From: Anaplasma sp052043535
GTDB taxonomy: Bacteria; Pseudomonadota; Alphaproteobacteria; Rickettsiales; Anaplasmataceae
Length of the DNA: 64,000 nucleotides
Assembly: GCA_052043535.1 (NCBI GenBank)
Contig: JBQEQW010000012.1
Location: 48,392 to 112,391 of the forward strand
Direction of reading: 5' to 3'
Shown here in pieces: positions 8,346 to 17,080 of this stretch. The notes under the pieces are model-generated. The model worked only from the letters and a program-made list of their open reading frames with translations. It made no database searches and was not told the origin of the DNA. Positions within the stretch are counted from its first letter, which is position 1. Each line of letters begins with the position of its first letter. Made by a program: the position numbers and the translations under genes.

Positions 8346-9392
8346 AGAGGACCCCCCGTAGCTCAGGAATGGAAGCGCTACGCCCGTGGTTGGCAGCAGG
8401 TCCAAAGCTACGCCAACGTTCACCATGAACTGCGACGAGAACTGGAAAAAAAGTCCCGCAACTGCAACAAGCTTGAACAGGTCTATCTCCTTGTACGCAA
8501 AAATCCAAGCCCTGAGCGATATATATCCGAGAATGGAGAGAATCAGCGCACAGAATATCGCCCCAAATTCCTCAGCAGCCAGGGAAAATACGAAGTCAGT
8601 GTGACAATCCGGCAACATTAGCTTCACAACCCCTTCTCCGGGGCCCGCACCAGCTATTCTTCCAGTCTTGAATGACTTAATCGAGTGCCATATCTGAAAG
8701 TGATTGTGGATATCAGGATCCAAGAAAATCATCACTCTCTCCTTTGTGTACGGGAGGAGTTTTAGACACAGCAGAATGCCGGTCGTACAGAGACCTAAAA
8801 TCACAAAAATCGACACGTAGGATACGCCGTACACAAACAGCTGGCCTCCCCAAATGGTGGACAGGAGCACGAACATACTGAGATCAGGCTGAAAAAGTAT
8901 AAGCGACGCCAAAAGCACGTAAAGAGCTGTGGAAGCACAATACTTAAGCTTTTCTCCCGCATGGCACAAAATCCAGGCATTCACTATCGAGAAGAATGTC
9001 TTTGAGAACTCGGACGGCTGTATAGATAACCCCAACAAAAAAAACCACCGTTTGGAGCCCTTCACCCCAGTGCCCCAGAACGCTATGTATATCAACAGCC
9101 CTACACACACCGACAGGAACAAGGCTGAGGCACCTATAATGAGCTCTTCGCTCATCACGGAGTACACAATAACCACACAAAGTGCGATGAAGAGGTAGGT
9201 GAGGTGCCTGAACAGGAAGTAATCCCGCGGCAGCATTATCCGACCTGCTATAACGGGACCGGAGGAGGAGACGAGCATGAGGCTCATCAGCGACATCATT
9301 ACGAAGGCCACGAACAGAGGCTTATCTACAGACCTATACCACCTGTTAAAGAACGAATTGAGTGGACTCAGCGTGCCCTCCGTGTCTTCCAT
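8256..9392 (-). CDS. ftsW: Peptidoglycan glycosyltransferase / SEDS protein FtsW
   Basis: A 378-residue SEDS-family protein with about ten transmembrane helices. SEDS proteins polymerise lipid II into glycan strands together with a class B penicillin-binding protein; FtsW acts at the division septum. Diagnostic segments are KGSKRWFFLLG followed by IQPSEFSK near residues 110-130, the loop with AGAGPGEG and LPDCHTDFVFS, and LPTTGVALPFLSYGGSSL near the end. FtsW rather than RodA is chosen for the GSKRW / PSEF pattern, but the two can be confused. It sits 4 bp downstream of metK on the same strand. Together with the dap genes it supports retained peptidoglycan synthesis. Confidence 0.88.
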   Translation of the reverse strand: MEDTEGTLSPLNSFFNRWYRSVDKPLFVAFVMMSLMSLMLVSSSGPVIAGRIMLPRDYFLFRHLTYLFIALCVVIVYSVMSEELIIGASALFLSVCVGLLIYIAFWGTGVKGSKRWFFLLGLSIQPSEFSKTFFSIVNAWILCHAGEKLKYCASTALYVLLASLILFQPDLSMFVLLSTIWGGQLFVYGVSYVSIFVILGLCTTGILLCLKLLPYTKERVMIFLDPDIHNHFQIWHSIKSFKTGRIAGAGPGEGVVKLMLPDCHTDFVFSLAAEEFGAIFCALILSILGYISLRAWIFAYKEIDLFKLVAVAGLFFQFSSQFMVNVGVALDLLPTTGVALPFLSYGGSSLVSTSIMLGMLMALSRIRTLERRIPLVAT

Positions 9393-9395
9393 GCC

Positions 9396-10568
9396 TTAGC
9401 TACACACTTCCACACACCCTACGTTGAAAACTCTGGCTAAATCTAAGGAAAGATCAAGTCGCTCCCAAGAGAAACTGTCTCCTGGATCTCGGCCAAAGTG
9501 GCCATAGCAGGACGTGGGGCTGTAGACTTGGCTGAATAACGCCAGGTGCGCGCAAATTCCACTGACCGAAAGGTCAACATTTTCCCGGAGGTACTCTTCT
9601 ATCTTCTCATTTGCGACAACCCCGGTCCCAAAGGTGTTGACGCCGAACGTCATAGGGTCAGGAACCCCTATGGCATAAGACATCTGCACCAGGCACTCGG
9701 TGGCCAACCCTGCATGGACTACATTTTTTGCTATGTACCTGGCCATATACGCTGCAGACCTGTCAACCTTGCTGGGATCCTTACCGGAGAAGGCTCCGCC
9801 TCCGTGAGGTATGTGCCCTCCGTAAGTATCGACCATAATTTTCCTGCCGGTAACCCCAGAATCAGCCGCCGGCCCGCCAATAACAAACCTGCCAGCCGGG
9901 TTTACCAGAAAGTCTTCGTCGCCACACATCCACCCCTCTGGCAACGACGCGACAAAGTAGGGATAGACCAACTCTCGAACATCTTGAGGTGTTGTGCTGT
10001 CTTCGTGCTGAATCGACAGAATGGCACGGTGTACCTTTACTGGCTTGCGATTGAGGTACGCAAGCGTAATTTCAGTCTTCGCGTCAGGGCCCAAACCAGA
10101 TATCTCTCCCTTCTGAACCGCGGCAGCTATGGTTTGGAGAACGCGGTGGGAGTAGAATATCGGAGCTGGTAGCATCACCCTGGTTTCATCAACCGCATAG
10201 CCGTACATGATCCCCTGGTCACCTGCGCCTTTCTTTTCTCTGCCGGTACCCACACCCGAAACTATATCGCCGGACTGTTCGCGTATCAGCACCGTGACAT
10301 TTATGGATTCCCAGTGGAAGCCTTCGGAAGCATATCCTATTGTTCGCACCGTATTGCGGACGATAGAGTCGATAGTTGCGGCATCTACTTCAACTCCGTA
10401 TACCTCCCCCGCAACAACGACATTGTCCCCAGTAACCAGTGTCTCTACAGCAACGTGAGTGTAGGGATTGACCGACAGGAAGTGGTCCAGCACTTCATCC
10501 GATATTCTATCTGCAACCTTATCTGGGTGACCGTGAGAAACAGACTCACTAGTGAGAAAGTAACGCAT
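9396..10568 (-). CDS. metK: S-adenosylmethionine synthetase
   Basis: MetK makes S-adenosylmethionine from methionine and ATP. The protein shows the family start MRYFLTSESVSHGHPDK, the GAGDQGIMYGYA loop and the glycine-rich GGGAFSGKDPSKVDRSAAY segment. The open frame extends nine codons upstream, but the ATG at 10568 matches the conserved N-terminus and gives 390 residues, the usual length. ftsW follows 4 bp downstream. Upstream, between metK and tRNA-Arg, is about 170 bp without a gene that contains a tRNA-like T-arm without a partner (see rejected items). Confidence 0.97.
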   Translation of the reverse strand: MRYFLTSESVSHGHPDKVADRISDEVLDHFLSVNPYTHVAVETLVTGDNVVVAGEVYGVEVDAATIDSIVRNTVRTIGYASEGFHWESINVTVLIREQSGDIVSGVGTGREKKGAGDQGIMYGYAVDETRVMLPAPIFYSHRVLQTIAAAVQKGEISGLGPDAKTEITLAYLNRKPVKVHRAILSIQHEDSTTPQDVRELVYPYFVASLPEGWMCGDEDFLVNPAGRFVIGGPAADSGVTGRKIMVDTYGGHIPHGGGAFSGKDPSKVDRSAAYMARYIAKNVVHAGLATECLVQMSYAIGVPDPMTFGVNTFGTGVVANEKIEEYLRENVDLSVSGICAHLALFSQVYSPTSCYGHFGRDPGDSFSWERLDLSLDLARVFNVGCVEVCS

Positions 10569-10740
10569 ACTGATGTCATAACTACAACGCCCCAACCGGA
10601 CTTGAACCGGGAAATAGCCACGTGTCCGAGGAACACGGAGGTCAACTTATACACAAACCGCGAGTATTGTAAAGCCAGAAGTCGTTAATCTGGCAAGCTA
10701 TTGACGGCAAAACTTAAATGTGCGAGCCTCGTGTAAGAGG

Positions 10741-10814
10741 GTGCCCGTAGCTCAGCTGGATAGAGCAGCAGCCTTCTAAGCTGCTGGTCAGGGGTTCAAG
10801 TCCCTTCGGGCACA
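10741..10814 (+). tRNA. tRNA-Arg (anticodon UCU)
   Basis: The sequence folds as a complete cloverleaf: acceptor strands GTGCCCG / CGGGCAC with discriminator A, D-arm GCTC...GAGC, anticodon stem GCAGC / GCTGC around loop CTTCTAA (anticodon TCT), and T-arm AGGGG-TTCAAGT-CCCTT with one G-T pair. The 3' CCA is not encoded (CATCC follows). It lies 35 bp upstream of the ubiH-type gene on the same strand. Confidence 0.97.
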
Positions 10815-10849
10815 TCCGTTACGCAAGTCTCTGGCTGGGAGTTACTTTA

Positions 10850-12013
10850 GTGACGAGCTATTATGATGCTGTAATTCTTGGGGGAGGAGTAAACGGGGTG
10901 CTGGCCGGGGCGGGGCTGGCACAATGCGGTATATCCTCTGCAATAGTTGAACAAAAACAAGATCTGCTTGGCAACCTAGAGAACAGAGTTTTCGCCGTAT
11001 CAAAAAAATCCAAAGATATTTTTACCCACTTCGGGGTGTGGCAGCCCTGTGACGCTCCCATAAAAGACATACTCATTTTCGACGGCAATTGCAGTTCGTC
11101 AGTTCACTACAATCACAGAACAGTGGGCGAAGAACCCATGGGCTATATTGTGTCCGGAGGGGAACTATCCTCCATGTTAAGGACAAAAGTGCATAAATTA
11201 GACAAGTTCACCTCTTCATCATACACCTCAGTTGCGATGCGGGACGGGTTCCTGGAGGTTACTCTATCGGACGGGAAAAAACTGACAGCGATGCTGGTAA
11301 TCTGCGCAGAAGGCAAGAACTCAAAATTTCGTGCGATGGCCGCAATTGAAACTCTGTATTACGATTACGGTCAAAGTTGTATTACGTGTAACGTCAAACA
11401 TAGCGAGCACCATCGCAACATTGCGGTGGAACACTTTTTCCAAGGTGGTCCGTTTGCTATTCTTCCTATGGGTGGTGGGCACAAATCATCCATCGTGTGG
11501 ACAGAAAAATCTGAAATCGCCGCACTGCTGGCGAAGTTGCCGCCACACGAATTCGAAGCTGAGCTGCGTAAAAAATGCACGGAACATCTAGGAAAAAACG
11601 TAAGCGTAGATGGTGAAGTGCTTTGCTACCCAATCTCAATGACCTTGGCAAAGACACAGTATGCTCGGAGGGCTCTTCTGGTAGGCGATGCCTTTCATTG
11701 CATTCACCCAATTGCGGGACAGGGGCTAAACATTGGGATTAGAGACATAGGGGCCACCGTTGAGATCCTGGGTAAGTACAATTCCTTGGGATCAGATATA
11801 GGTCAAGACTTTGTCTTGCAAGAAATAGAGGACTGTAGGTTTATAGACAACTTTTCGATGTCAGTAGCAACCACAGGAACGAATGCGATCTTCTCCAGCC
11901 GTTCTACGGTCTTTAAGGTTGTGCGAACCGCTATTATGACAGCTGTAGAAATGTCTCCCCTGGTCAAGAAAGAGCTCATCAGTCATGCCATGGGGATCAG
12001 CGCAATGTGCTAG
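10850..12013 (+). CDS. FAD-dependent UbiH/UbiF/Coq6-family hydroxylase
   Basis: A 387-residue flavoprotein monooxygenase of the type that hydroxylates the ubiquinone ring. It has the N-terminal FAD Rossmann motif (ILGGGVNGVLAG, near residue 8), and the second FAD motif LVGDAFHCIHPIAGQGLNIG near residue 275, which is the most diagnostic part of the family. Which ring position it acts on (UbiH, UbiF or UbiI) cannot be decided here. The start is a GTG just after tRNA-Arg. It converges with the orphan membrane gene at 12010, overlapping its 3' end by 4 bp. Confidence 0.9.
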   Translation: MTSYYDAVILGGGVNGVLAGAGLAQCGISSAIVEQKQDLLGNLENRVFAVSKKSKDIFTHFGVWQPCDAPIKDILIFDGNCSSSVHYNHRTVGEEPMGYIVSGGELSSMLRTKVHKLDKFTSSSYTSVAMRDGFLEVTLSDGKKLTAMLVICAEGKNSKFRAMAAIETLYYDYGQSCITCNVKHSEHHRNIAVEHFFQGGPFAILPMGGGHKSSIVWTEKSEIAALLAKLPPHEFEAELRKKCTEHLGKNVSVDGEVLCYPISMTLAKTQYARRALLVGDAFHCIHPIAGQGLNIGIRDIGATVEILGKYNSLGSDIGQDFVLQEIEDCRFIDNFSMSVATTGTNAIFSSRSTVFKVVRTAIMTAVEMSPLVKKELISHAMGISAMC

Positions 12014-12612
12014 CAGCGACGAAGCCGGACTTCCCGCTTTTTGTCCTTCATGCGCAGCGCGCTGCGCATGAAATCATCCATTCTGCCACTTATCTTGATC
12101 AGTGAAGATTTTTTCATTGACCTCAAGTCGTCCTTCGACAGTTCCGTGCCGGACATAATGGTATTTAACATCTCGTTTAGGCTCTCATCAACCGTTGAGA
12201 GCACACCGTCCTTTTTCTCCAATATTTCCTCGCCTGCCCCCAGACTGATCTCCTTCATGACCTCGCAGCGTGCCTTGACGCTCCTTTTTCTCCTCGTACG
12301 TAGCTTGCGCAACGAACTTAGGAGCCTTTGGGGCAGTTTGCTCCACTGTAGATTAAAAAAAAGGTACCACTGCACCATGAGAGTGGTCAACGCAACCAGG
12401 AACAGCTTGACGCACCTCCCATAAGACACAAACTCCTTGTTGTGCAAATACCACTTTATCAACACGTACGCCCGGTTTATTAAGTGCACCGGCTCCCTAA
12501 ACAGAAGGAGGCCTTTCCATCCATCGTGGAGCATCGCAAACGCGACCGAAACCACATACGCGTAGACAAACATGAAGATCAGTCTGCCTATAATCTTGTC
12601 AAAGTTGCACAT
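12010..12612 (-). CDS. Uncharacterised membrane protein with basic C-terminal half
   Basis: I do not recognise a family. The frame stays open upstream into the tRNA-Gln gene, so those first 31 codons cannot be coding; the ATG at 12612 (GTG at 12615 is an alternative) gives 200 residues. The N-terminal half has two or three hydrophobic segments (about residues 8-28 and 70-92); the C-terminal half is strongly charged, with a LRKLRTRRKRSVKAR stretch followed by a probable helical region containing Glu/Lys/Asp. A perfect 26-bp palindrome lies in the codons for its last 20 residues. It converges with the ubiH-type gene. Confidence 0.7.
   Translation of the reverse strand: MCNFDKIIGRLIFMFVYAYVVSVAFAMLHDGWKGLLLFREPVHLINRAYVLIKWYLHNKEFVSYGRCVKLFLVALTTLMVQWYLFFNLQWSKLPQRLLSSLRKLRTRRKRSVKARCEVMKEISLGAGEEILEKKDGVLSTVDESLNEMLNTIMSGTELSKDDLRSMKKSSLIKISGRMDDFMRSALRMKDKKREVRLRRC
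12047..12072. repeat. Perfect 26-bp palindrome
   Basis: Each 13-nt half (TTCATGCGCAGCG and its complement) is present without a mismatch or loop, so both strands can form the same hairpin or bind a symmetric protein dimer. It lies within the 3' coding end of the gene at 12010-12612 and 34 bp beyond the stop of the converging ubiH-type gene. There is no T-tract directly after it on either strand, so it is not a classic terminator. Confidence 0.85.
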
Positions 12613-12676
12613 CACGTGGGAGAACACGAGGAACCGCAAGAGAGACACACACCCTCCATCAACAAGCACGGGAAAG

Positions 12677-12748
12677 CTGGGATGGGAGGGATCGAACCTC
12701 CGCATAACGGTACCAAAAACCGCTGCCTTACCGCTTGGCTACATCCCA
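12677..12748 (-). tRNA. tRNA-Gln (anticodon UUG)
   Basis: On the minus strand a complete cloverleaf is seen: acceptor TGGGATG / CATCCCA with discriminator G, D-arm AGCC...GGTAAGGC, anticodon loop TTTTGGT giving TTG, and T-arm GGAGG-TTCGATC-CCTCC. The TGGG acceptor start with an unpaired-like first base and the overall sequence are typical of bacterial tRNA-Gln. CCA is not encoded. It lies upstream of the orphan gene at 12010-12612 on the same strand. Confidence 0.96.
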
Positions 12749-12910
12749 AATATGATTGCTATAATGCAGCACCAGGGTACCGAAAAATGGTGAAAATGCA
12801 ATGAAAAACACGAACTTAGCGGCTTTTAGGACTTGTCCAGAAATAAAATTCCTTGTGAAAGTGAGGTTTTTATATCATTATCGCACCGGCAGTGGTGGTT
12901 GGTGCCAAAC

Positions 12911-13765
12911 GTGGTGAACTTCCAGGAAATAGTGCGGAAGTTGGATGTCTATTGGAAGGCCTATGGGTGCTCTCTCGTATACCCATACACTTCAGAGCTT
13001 GGAGCCGGGACCCTTCATCCAGCAACTTCTATCTCGGTTTTAGCCGGAAAAAATAACATGGTTGCATATGTGCAACCGGTAATTCGACCGTCAGATGGGA
13101 GGTACGGGGAAAACCCTAACAGACTCTATCAACATCACCAGTACCAGGTAGTCATCCAGCCCTCTAGGTCTTCCTTGGTTGACGATTATCTGCTCAGCCT
13201 GGAGGAGATAGGGCTGTCTAGAAATGACTTCGACATCAGATTCCTAGAGGACGATTGGGAGAATCCCAGCATAGGTGCATCCGGCCTTGGGTGGGAGGTT
13301 TCATGCAACGGCATGGAGATCTCTCAGTTTACGTACATGCAGCAGGTGGGAGGAATTGAGTGTCCTGCAATACCTGCTGAGATAGCCTACGGCATAGAAA
13401 GAATCGCGATGGTCCTGCAATCGGTTGATAGTGTTTACGATTTGGTGTGGGATGATTCTGGAACCACGTACAGGGATGTCTTCCTGGAAAGGGAGCGGGA
13501 GTTTTCGGCACTCTCCTTTGAGTACCATGATGTAAACTTCCTGTTTTCTGAGTTTGAAAACGACGAGAAAATGTGCTCTCTCATGGTCGAGAGCGGCTTC
13601 CCCATGGCGGCGTATGATTTTTGCGTCAAGGCAAGTCACGCGCTTAATTTGCTTGAATCCAGGGGAGTGATTGGCGTTAATGAGCGGGCTGCTTACATAT
13701 TGAGGGTTAGGAAAATGGCAAACATGTGCTGCAACTCTTACATCCAGCTGCACAGAGCAGCGTGA
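12911..13765 (+). CDS. glyQ: Glycyl-tRNA synthetase alpha chain
   Basis: GlyQ is the catalytic chain of the bacterial alpha2beta2 glycyl-tRNA synthetase. The protein matches the family from VNFQEIVRKLDVYWKAYGC through ELGAGTLHPAT, PSDGRYGENPNRLYQHHQ and IARVMVLQ-like ending segments, with the usual length near 285 residues. The frame runs 26 codons further upstream, but the conserved family start is NFQE, so I choose the GTG at 12911 (GTG at 12914 is equally possible). glyS starts 1 bp after its stop, so the two chains are made from one message. Confidence 0.96.
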   Translation: MVNFQEIVRKLDVYWKAYGCSLVYPYTSELGAGTLHPATSISVLAGKNNMVAYVQPVIRPSDGRYGENPNRLYQHHQYQVVIQPSRSSLVDDYLLSLEEIGLSRNDFDIRFLEDDWENPSIGASGLGWEVSCNGMEISQFTYMQQVGGIECPAIPAEIAYGIERIAMVLQSVDSVYDLVWDDSGTTYRDVFLEREREFSALSFEYHDVNFLFSEFENDEKMCSLMVESGFPMAAYDFCVKASHALNLLESRGVIGVNERAAYILRVRKMANMCCNSYIQLHRAA

Positions 13766-13766
13766 T

Positions 13767-15845
13767 ATGCCTTGTGATGTAGTATTTGAGATTCTCTGCG
13801 AACAACTCCCGGTAAAAACCATCGGGACTGCCATGGAGTATGTCCTGCCCCAAATAAGTAAAAAGTGTGATGCCCGTGGGATAAAGCTCGACTCCGCCAG
13901 AGCGCTTGCCACCCCACATCGTATAGCGTTCATCGCCCATGATGTTGTCAGGGATGCAAGTCACGGAAAGAAGGAGATCAAGGGGCCGAAGGTTCCCGCT
14001 AGCGAAAGGGCGCTGCAGGGCTTTTTAAAGAAAGTGGGTAAGAGCAGCGTTGAGGAGCTGGAAATACGTAGTGTCGGGGGCTCCAGTTTCTACTACGGTC
14101 CAACAGCCCCACAAAAGGATGACCTGGCCAACGAGGTCGCAGAAGTGCTCCAGGAAATGGTGAATGAATTTCCGCTCCACAAGCGCATGAAGTGGGGAGC
14201 TGGGATGGGACATTGGGTGCGTCCCGTAGTTAACGTCCTGTGCGTCATCGGAGGGGCGGTACAGAAAGTTTCCGTGGCAGGAATTGCAGCCAACAACAAA
14301 ACTTACGGTAGCGTTAGGTTTATGAAAGACGCCCATGTTGTCAGCGGAGTCAAGAATTACCTGACTTTCATGTCACAAAACATGATTCTACTCGACCAAG
14401 AAGAGCGGAGGAGCTCCATCGCCGAGCAGTTGGACCGAGCAATCTCGAAAAGTGGTCTCAGGTATGACCTAGACGACAGAGTCTTCGAGGACCTCAGCGG
14501 GATGCTAGAACACCCCAGGGTGTTGATTGGCAGCGTAGATGCAGCCCCGAAGGGGGTACCCGAGGCAGTGGTGTCCTGTGTACTAATCAAGCACCAAAGG
14601 TATTTGGCGTTGAGGAACTCCTCCGGTAACATAGTGAAGTTCGCCTCAGTAGCAAATGTGGTCAATGATAGATCGATAAAAACACATGAAATGGTCCTAA
14701 GCGCTAGATTGTCAGATGCCGAGTTTCTCATCAAGAAGGACCTAGCACATGAGCTGGACCATTTCGTAGGACTGCTCTCCCACATCGTCTTTAAGAGCGG
14801 GTTGGGAACGCTTTTGGACAAGGCCAGGAGGATATCGGCCCTGGCGAAGTTTTGCGCTGTTTGGATACCGCACGCCTCGATGCTGCATGCGGAAAGGGCA
14901 TCTTGGTTGGCAAAAGCAGATCTGGCTACCATGGTGGTGAAGGAGTTCCCCGAGCTGCAGGGAATCATGGGCAGGCACTATGCGAGCCATTCCGGGGAAG
15001 TAGAGGACATATGCGTGGCTATAGAGGAGCATTATCTTCCCATAAGTTCGAAGGGTGTGTGTCCCTCTTCACCCACTGGGATCGCTGTGGCAATAGCGGA
15101 TAGGGTTGATAGCTTGGTGGGACTGATGGCCACCGAGAAGACATCGGGATCACGGGATCCATTTGCTTTGAGGCGGATGTCCATCGGCCTACTCAGAGTG
15201 ATAATGGAGAACAACATTTCCATCCCTCTCGATTTGATCGTATCTAAAGCTGTTGCGTTGTATGTTTGTGATGTCAAAGGCGGGGATTACAGGGCATTTT
15301 CCAAAACAAACAAGGAATCCATTGTATCAACCGTCCTGTCCTTTTGCTACGACAGGCTTCAAGTGCTTCTCGTGGAGCACGGTATAGAAAAGGAAATGGC
15401 AGGCGCGGTGGTCGGGAGTTTGCATTATGTAGTGGCGGCGAAGAAGAAGGCCGAAATCATCAGCAACTATCTACAGACAAAAAAGGGGCAGAAAGTGTTG
15501 ACCGCATATCGGAGGGTGCACAACATCGTGAGTAAGGAGGACCTTGTAGATATGAGCGATAAATGCGATAAGAAACTGTGCCTCACGAGCTGTGAATTGG
15601 AGCTATATAACAACGTGAAGTATTACAAAAAGCTTCTTGGTACACTGGTAAAGGAGAACCGCTTTTCTGAGGCTATGGAGGCGTTGTATGGGTTTGGGAC
15701 AGCGGTAGACGGATTCATGGATGGAGTTCGGATATGTGACAAGGAAAATCTAGCGTTGTACAAAAACAGGGCTGGTCTGTCCGTGTCCTCTCTAAACGTG
15801 TATCACTTGGTGCTGGATTTCAATAAAATACTGAAAAGCGCCTAG
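13767..15845 (+). CDS. glyS: Glycyl-tRNA synthetase beta chain
   Basis: GlyS is the tRNA-binding subunit that completes the tetrameric glycyl-tRNA synthetase. The 692-residue length is normal. It begins with the family N-terminus (VVFEILCEQLPVK), contains ALATPHRIAF, KRMKWG...HWVRPV in the first third, a region with EHPRVLIGS-like sequence and RDPFALRRMSIGLLR in the second half, and the C-terminal anticodon-binding domain. It follows glyQ by 1 bp. No irregularity was seen. Confidence 0.96.
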   Translation: MPCDVVFEILCEQLPVKTIGTAMEYVLPQISKKCDARGIKLDSARALATPHRIAFIAHDVVRDASHGKKEIKGPKVPASERALQGFLKKVGKSSVEELEIRSVGGSSFYYGPTAPQKDDLANEVAEVLQEMVNEFPLHKRMKWGAGMGHWVRPVVNVLCVIGGAVQKVSVAGIAANNKTYGSVRFMKDAHVVSGVKNYLTFMSQNMILLDQEERRSSIAEQLDRAISKSGLRYDLDDRVFEDLSGMLEHPRVLIGSVDAAPKGVPEAVVSCVLIKHQRYLALRNSSGNIVKFASVANVVNDRSIKTHEMVLSARLSDAEFLIKKDLAHELDHFVGLLSHIVFKSGLGTLLDKARRISALAKFCAVWIPHASMLHAERASWLAKADLATMVVKEFPELQGIMGRHYASHSGEVEDICVAIEEHYLPISSKGVCPSSPTGIAVAIADRVDSLVGLMATEKTSGSRDPFALRRMSIGLLRVIMENNISIPLDLIVSKAVALYVCDVKGGDYRAFSKTNKESIVSTVLSFCYDRLQVLLVEHGIEKEMAGAVVGSLHYVVAAKKKAEIISNYLQTKKGQKVLTAYRRVHNIVSKEDLVDMSDKCDKKLCLTSCELELYNNVKYYKKLLGTLVKENRFSEAMEALYGFGTAVDGFMDGVRICDKENLALYKNRAGLSVSSLNVYHLVLDFNKILKSA

Positions 15846-15850
15846 TCAGT

Positions 15851-15880
15851 CCTTGAATTTTTGCGTTCTAATGCATAGAT
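15851..15880 (+). promoter_or_regulatory. Possible heat-shock-type promoter upstream of dnaJ
   Basis: Between glyS and dnaJ, CCTTGAA (15851-15857) matches the sigma-32 -35 element well, and TGCATAG about 14 bp further is a weak match to its -10 element. A sigma-70 reading (TTGAAT with TAGATA 16 bp later) is also possible. Sequence only; the start site is unknown. Confidence 0.3.
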
Positions 15881-15916
15881 AACTAACTTGCTTTAAAATA
15901 TTTTCAAAGAGCAGAA

Positions 15917-17062
15917 ATGGGCAGCAACGACTATTATGAAACACTCGGGGTTGGTAGAAGCGCCAGTGAAGAGGAAATAAAAAAAGCGTACCGAAGGCTA
16001 GTTCTGAAGTATCACCCGGATAAGAATCCTGGCGACAAGGAGGCTGAGGACAAGTTCAAAAAAGTCAGTGAGGCGTATGAAATCCTAACCAACCCCGACA
16101 AGCGGGCTGCGTACGATCGTTATGGCCACGGTGCCTTTTCAGGTGGAGGAGGAAACACTAGCGGTTTTGATTTTGCTAGCGGTTTCTCGACAGATTTTTC
16201 TGACATCTTCAACGACTTCTTTGGTGGAGGGTTTAGTAGGTCAACCAGGCAGAGCAGCAGAGAGAACATGCGCGGCTCTGATCTCCGGTATGACATAGAA
16301 ATTTCCATGGAGGATGCGTTTAACGGAGTTAAGGTCCCGATTAGCTACGTAACCAATGTAAAATGTTCCTCCTGCTCTGGTAGTGGGGGCGAAGGTGCAG
16401 TCAGCTCGGTGAAGTGTGGTACATGTAACGGCGCGGGTAGCATCAGAACTAGAAAGGGTTTTCTCACCATTGAAGAAGTGTGCCACGTGTGTAACGGGGA
16501 AGGTGAGGTCATTAAGAACAAGTGCAGAAAGTGCGGTGGGACAGGTCGGGTCAGGGACGAAGTGAGCCTGCTTGTAACAGTCCCCAAGGGCATCGACACG
16601 GGAAATAAAGTAAGAGTTAACGGCAAAGGCGAGGCCGGATGCAGGGGGGCAAGGGAAGGTGATCTTTACGTGTATGTTATGGTCAAGGACCACAAGTTCT
16701 TCACCAGAAAGGCCTCTGATCTTCACTGTAGTGTTCCAATTAAGATGACCATCGCTGCCCTCGGAGGAGAAATAGAGATGCCGTCCATCGATGGGTCGTG
16801 GACCAGACTCAAAATCCCGGAAGGGTCTCAGAGTGGGGATAAGTTAAGAATGAAGGGCAAAGGAATGCCGGAGGTGAACGCTAAGGACAAGAGAGGAGAC
16901 ATGTACGTTTACATTACCGTGGAGACCCCTGTAAAGCTTACTAAAAAGCAAATTGATCTCCTGAAGAAGTTTGATGAAGAATCTAGCGCTAACTGCAGCC
17001 CTAAGTACTCCGGATTCTTTCAGAAGGTGAAGGATTTCTGGAGGGACATAAGTTCAGGGTAG
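15917..17062 (+). CDS. dnaJ: Chaperone protein DnaJ
   Basis: DnaJ delivers substrates to DnaK and stimulates its ATPase. All domains are in place in 381 residues: the J domain with HPD (YHPDKNPGD near residue 34), a Gly/Phe-rich linker (about 74-110), the zinc region with four cysteine pairs (CSSCSGSG, CGTCNGAG, CHVCNGEG, CRKCGGTG between about 152 and 215), and the C-terminal substrate-binding domains. dnaK is not in the window. nadC converges from the right with a gap of 18 bp. Confidence 0.97.
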   Translation: MGSNDYYETLGVGRSASEEEIKKAYRRLVLKYHPDKNPGDKEAEDKFKKVSEAYEILTNPDKRAAYDRYGHGAFSGGGGNTSGFDFASGFSTDFSDIFNDFFGGGFSRSTRQSSRENMRGSDLRYDIEISMEDAFNGVKVPISYVTNVKCSSCSGSGGEGAVSSVKCGTCNGAGSIRTRKGFLTIEEVCHVCNGEGEVIKNKCRKCGGTGRVRDEVSLLVTVPKGIDTGNKVRVNGKGEAGCRGAREGDLYVYVMVKDHKFFTRKASDLHCSVPIKMTIAALGGEIEMPSIDGSWTRLKIPEGSQSGDKLRMKGKGMPEVNAKDKRGDMYVYITVETPVKLTKKQIDLLKKFDEESSANCSPKYSGFFQKVKDFWRDISSG

Positions 17063-17080
17063 GAAGTAAAGCTTCCAATC

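Noticed and set aside
10587..10650. tRNA-like T-arm (CCGG-TTCAAGT-CCGG) on the minus strand upstream of metK
   Set aside because: No matching 5' acceptor strand, D-arm or anticodon arm could be found within 100 nt, and the permuted tmRNA acceptor sequence does not fit. It may be coincidence or a tRNA relic.
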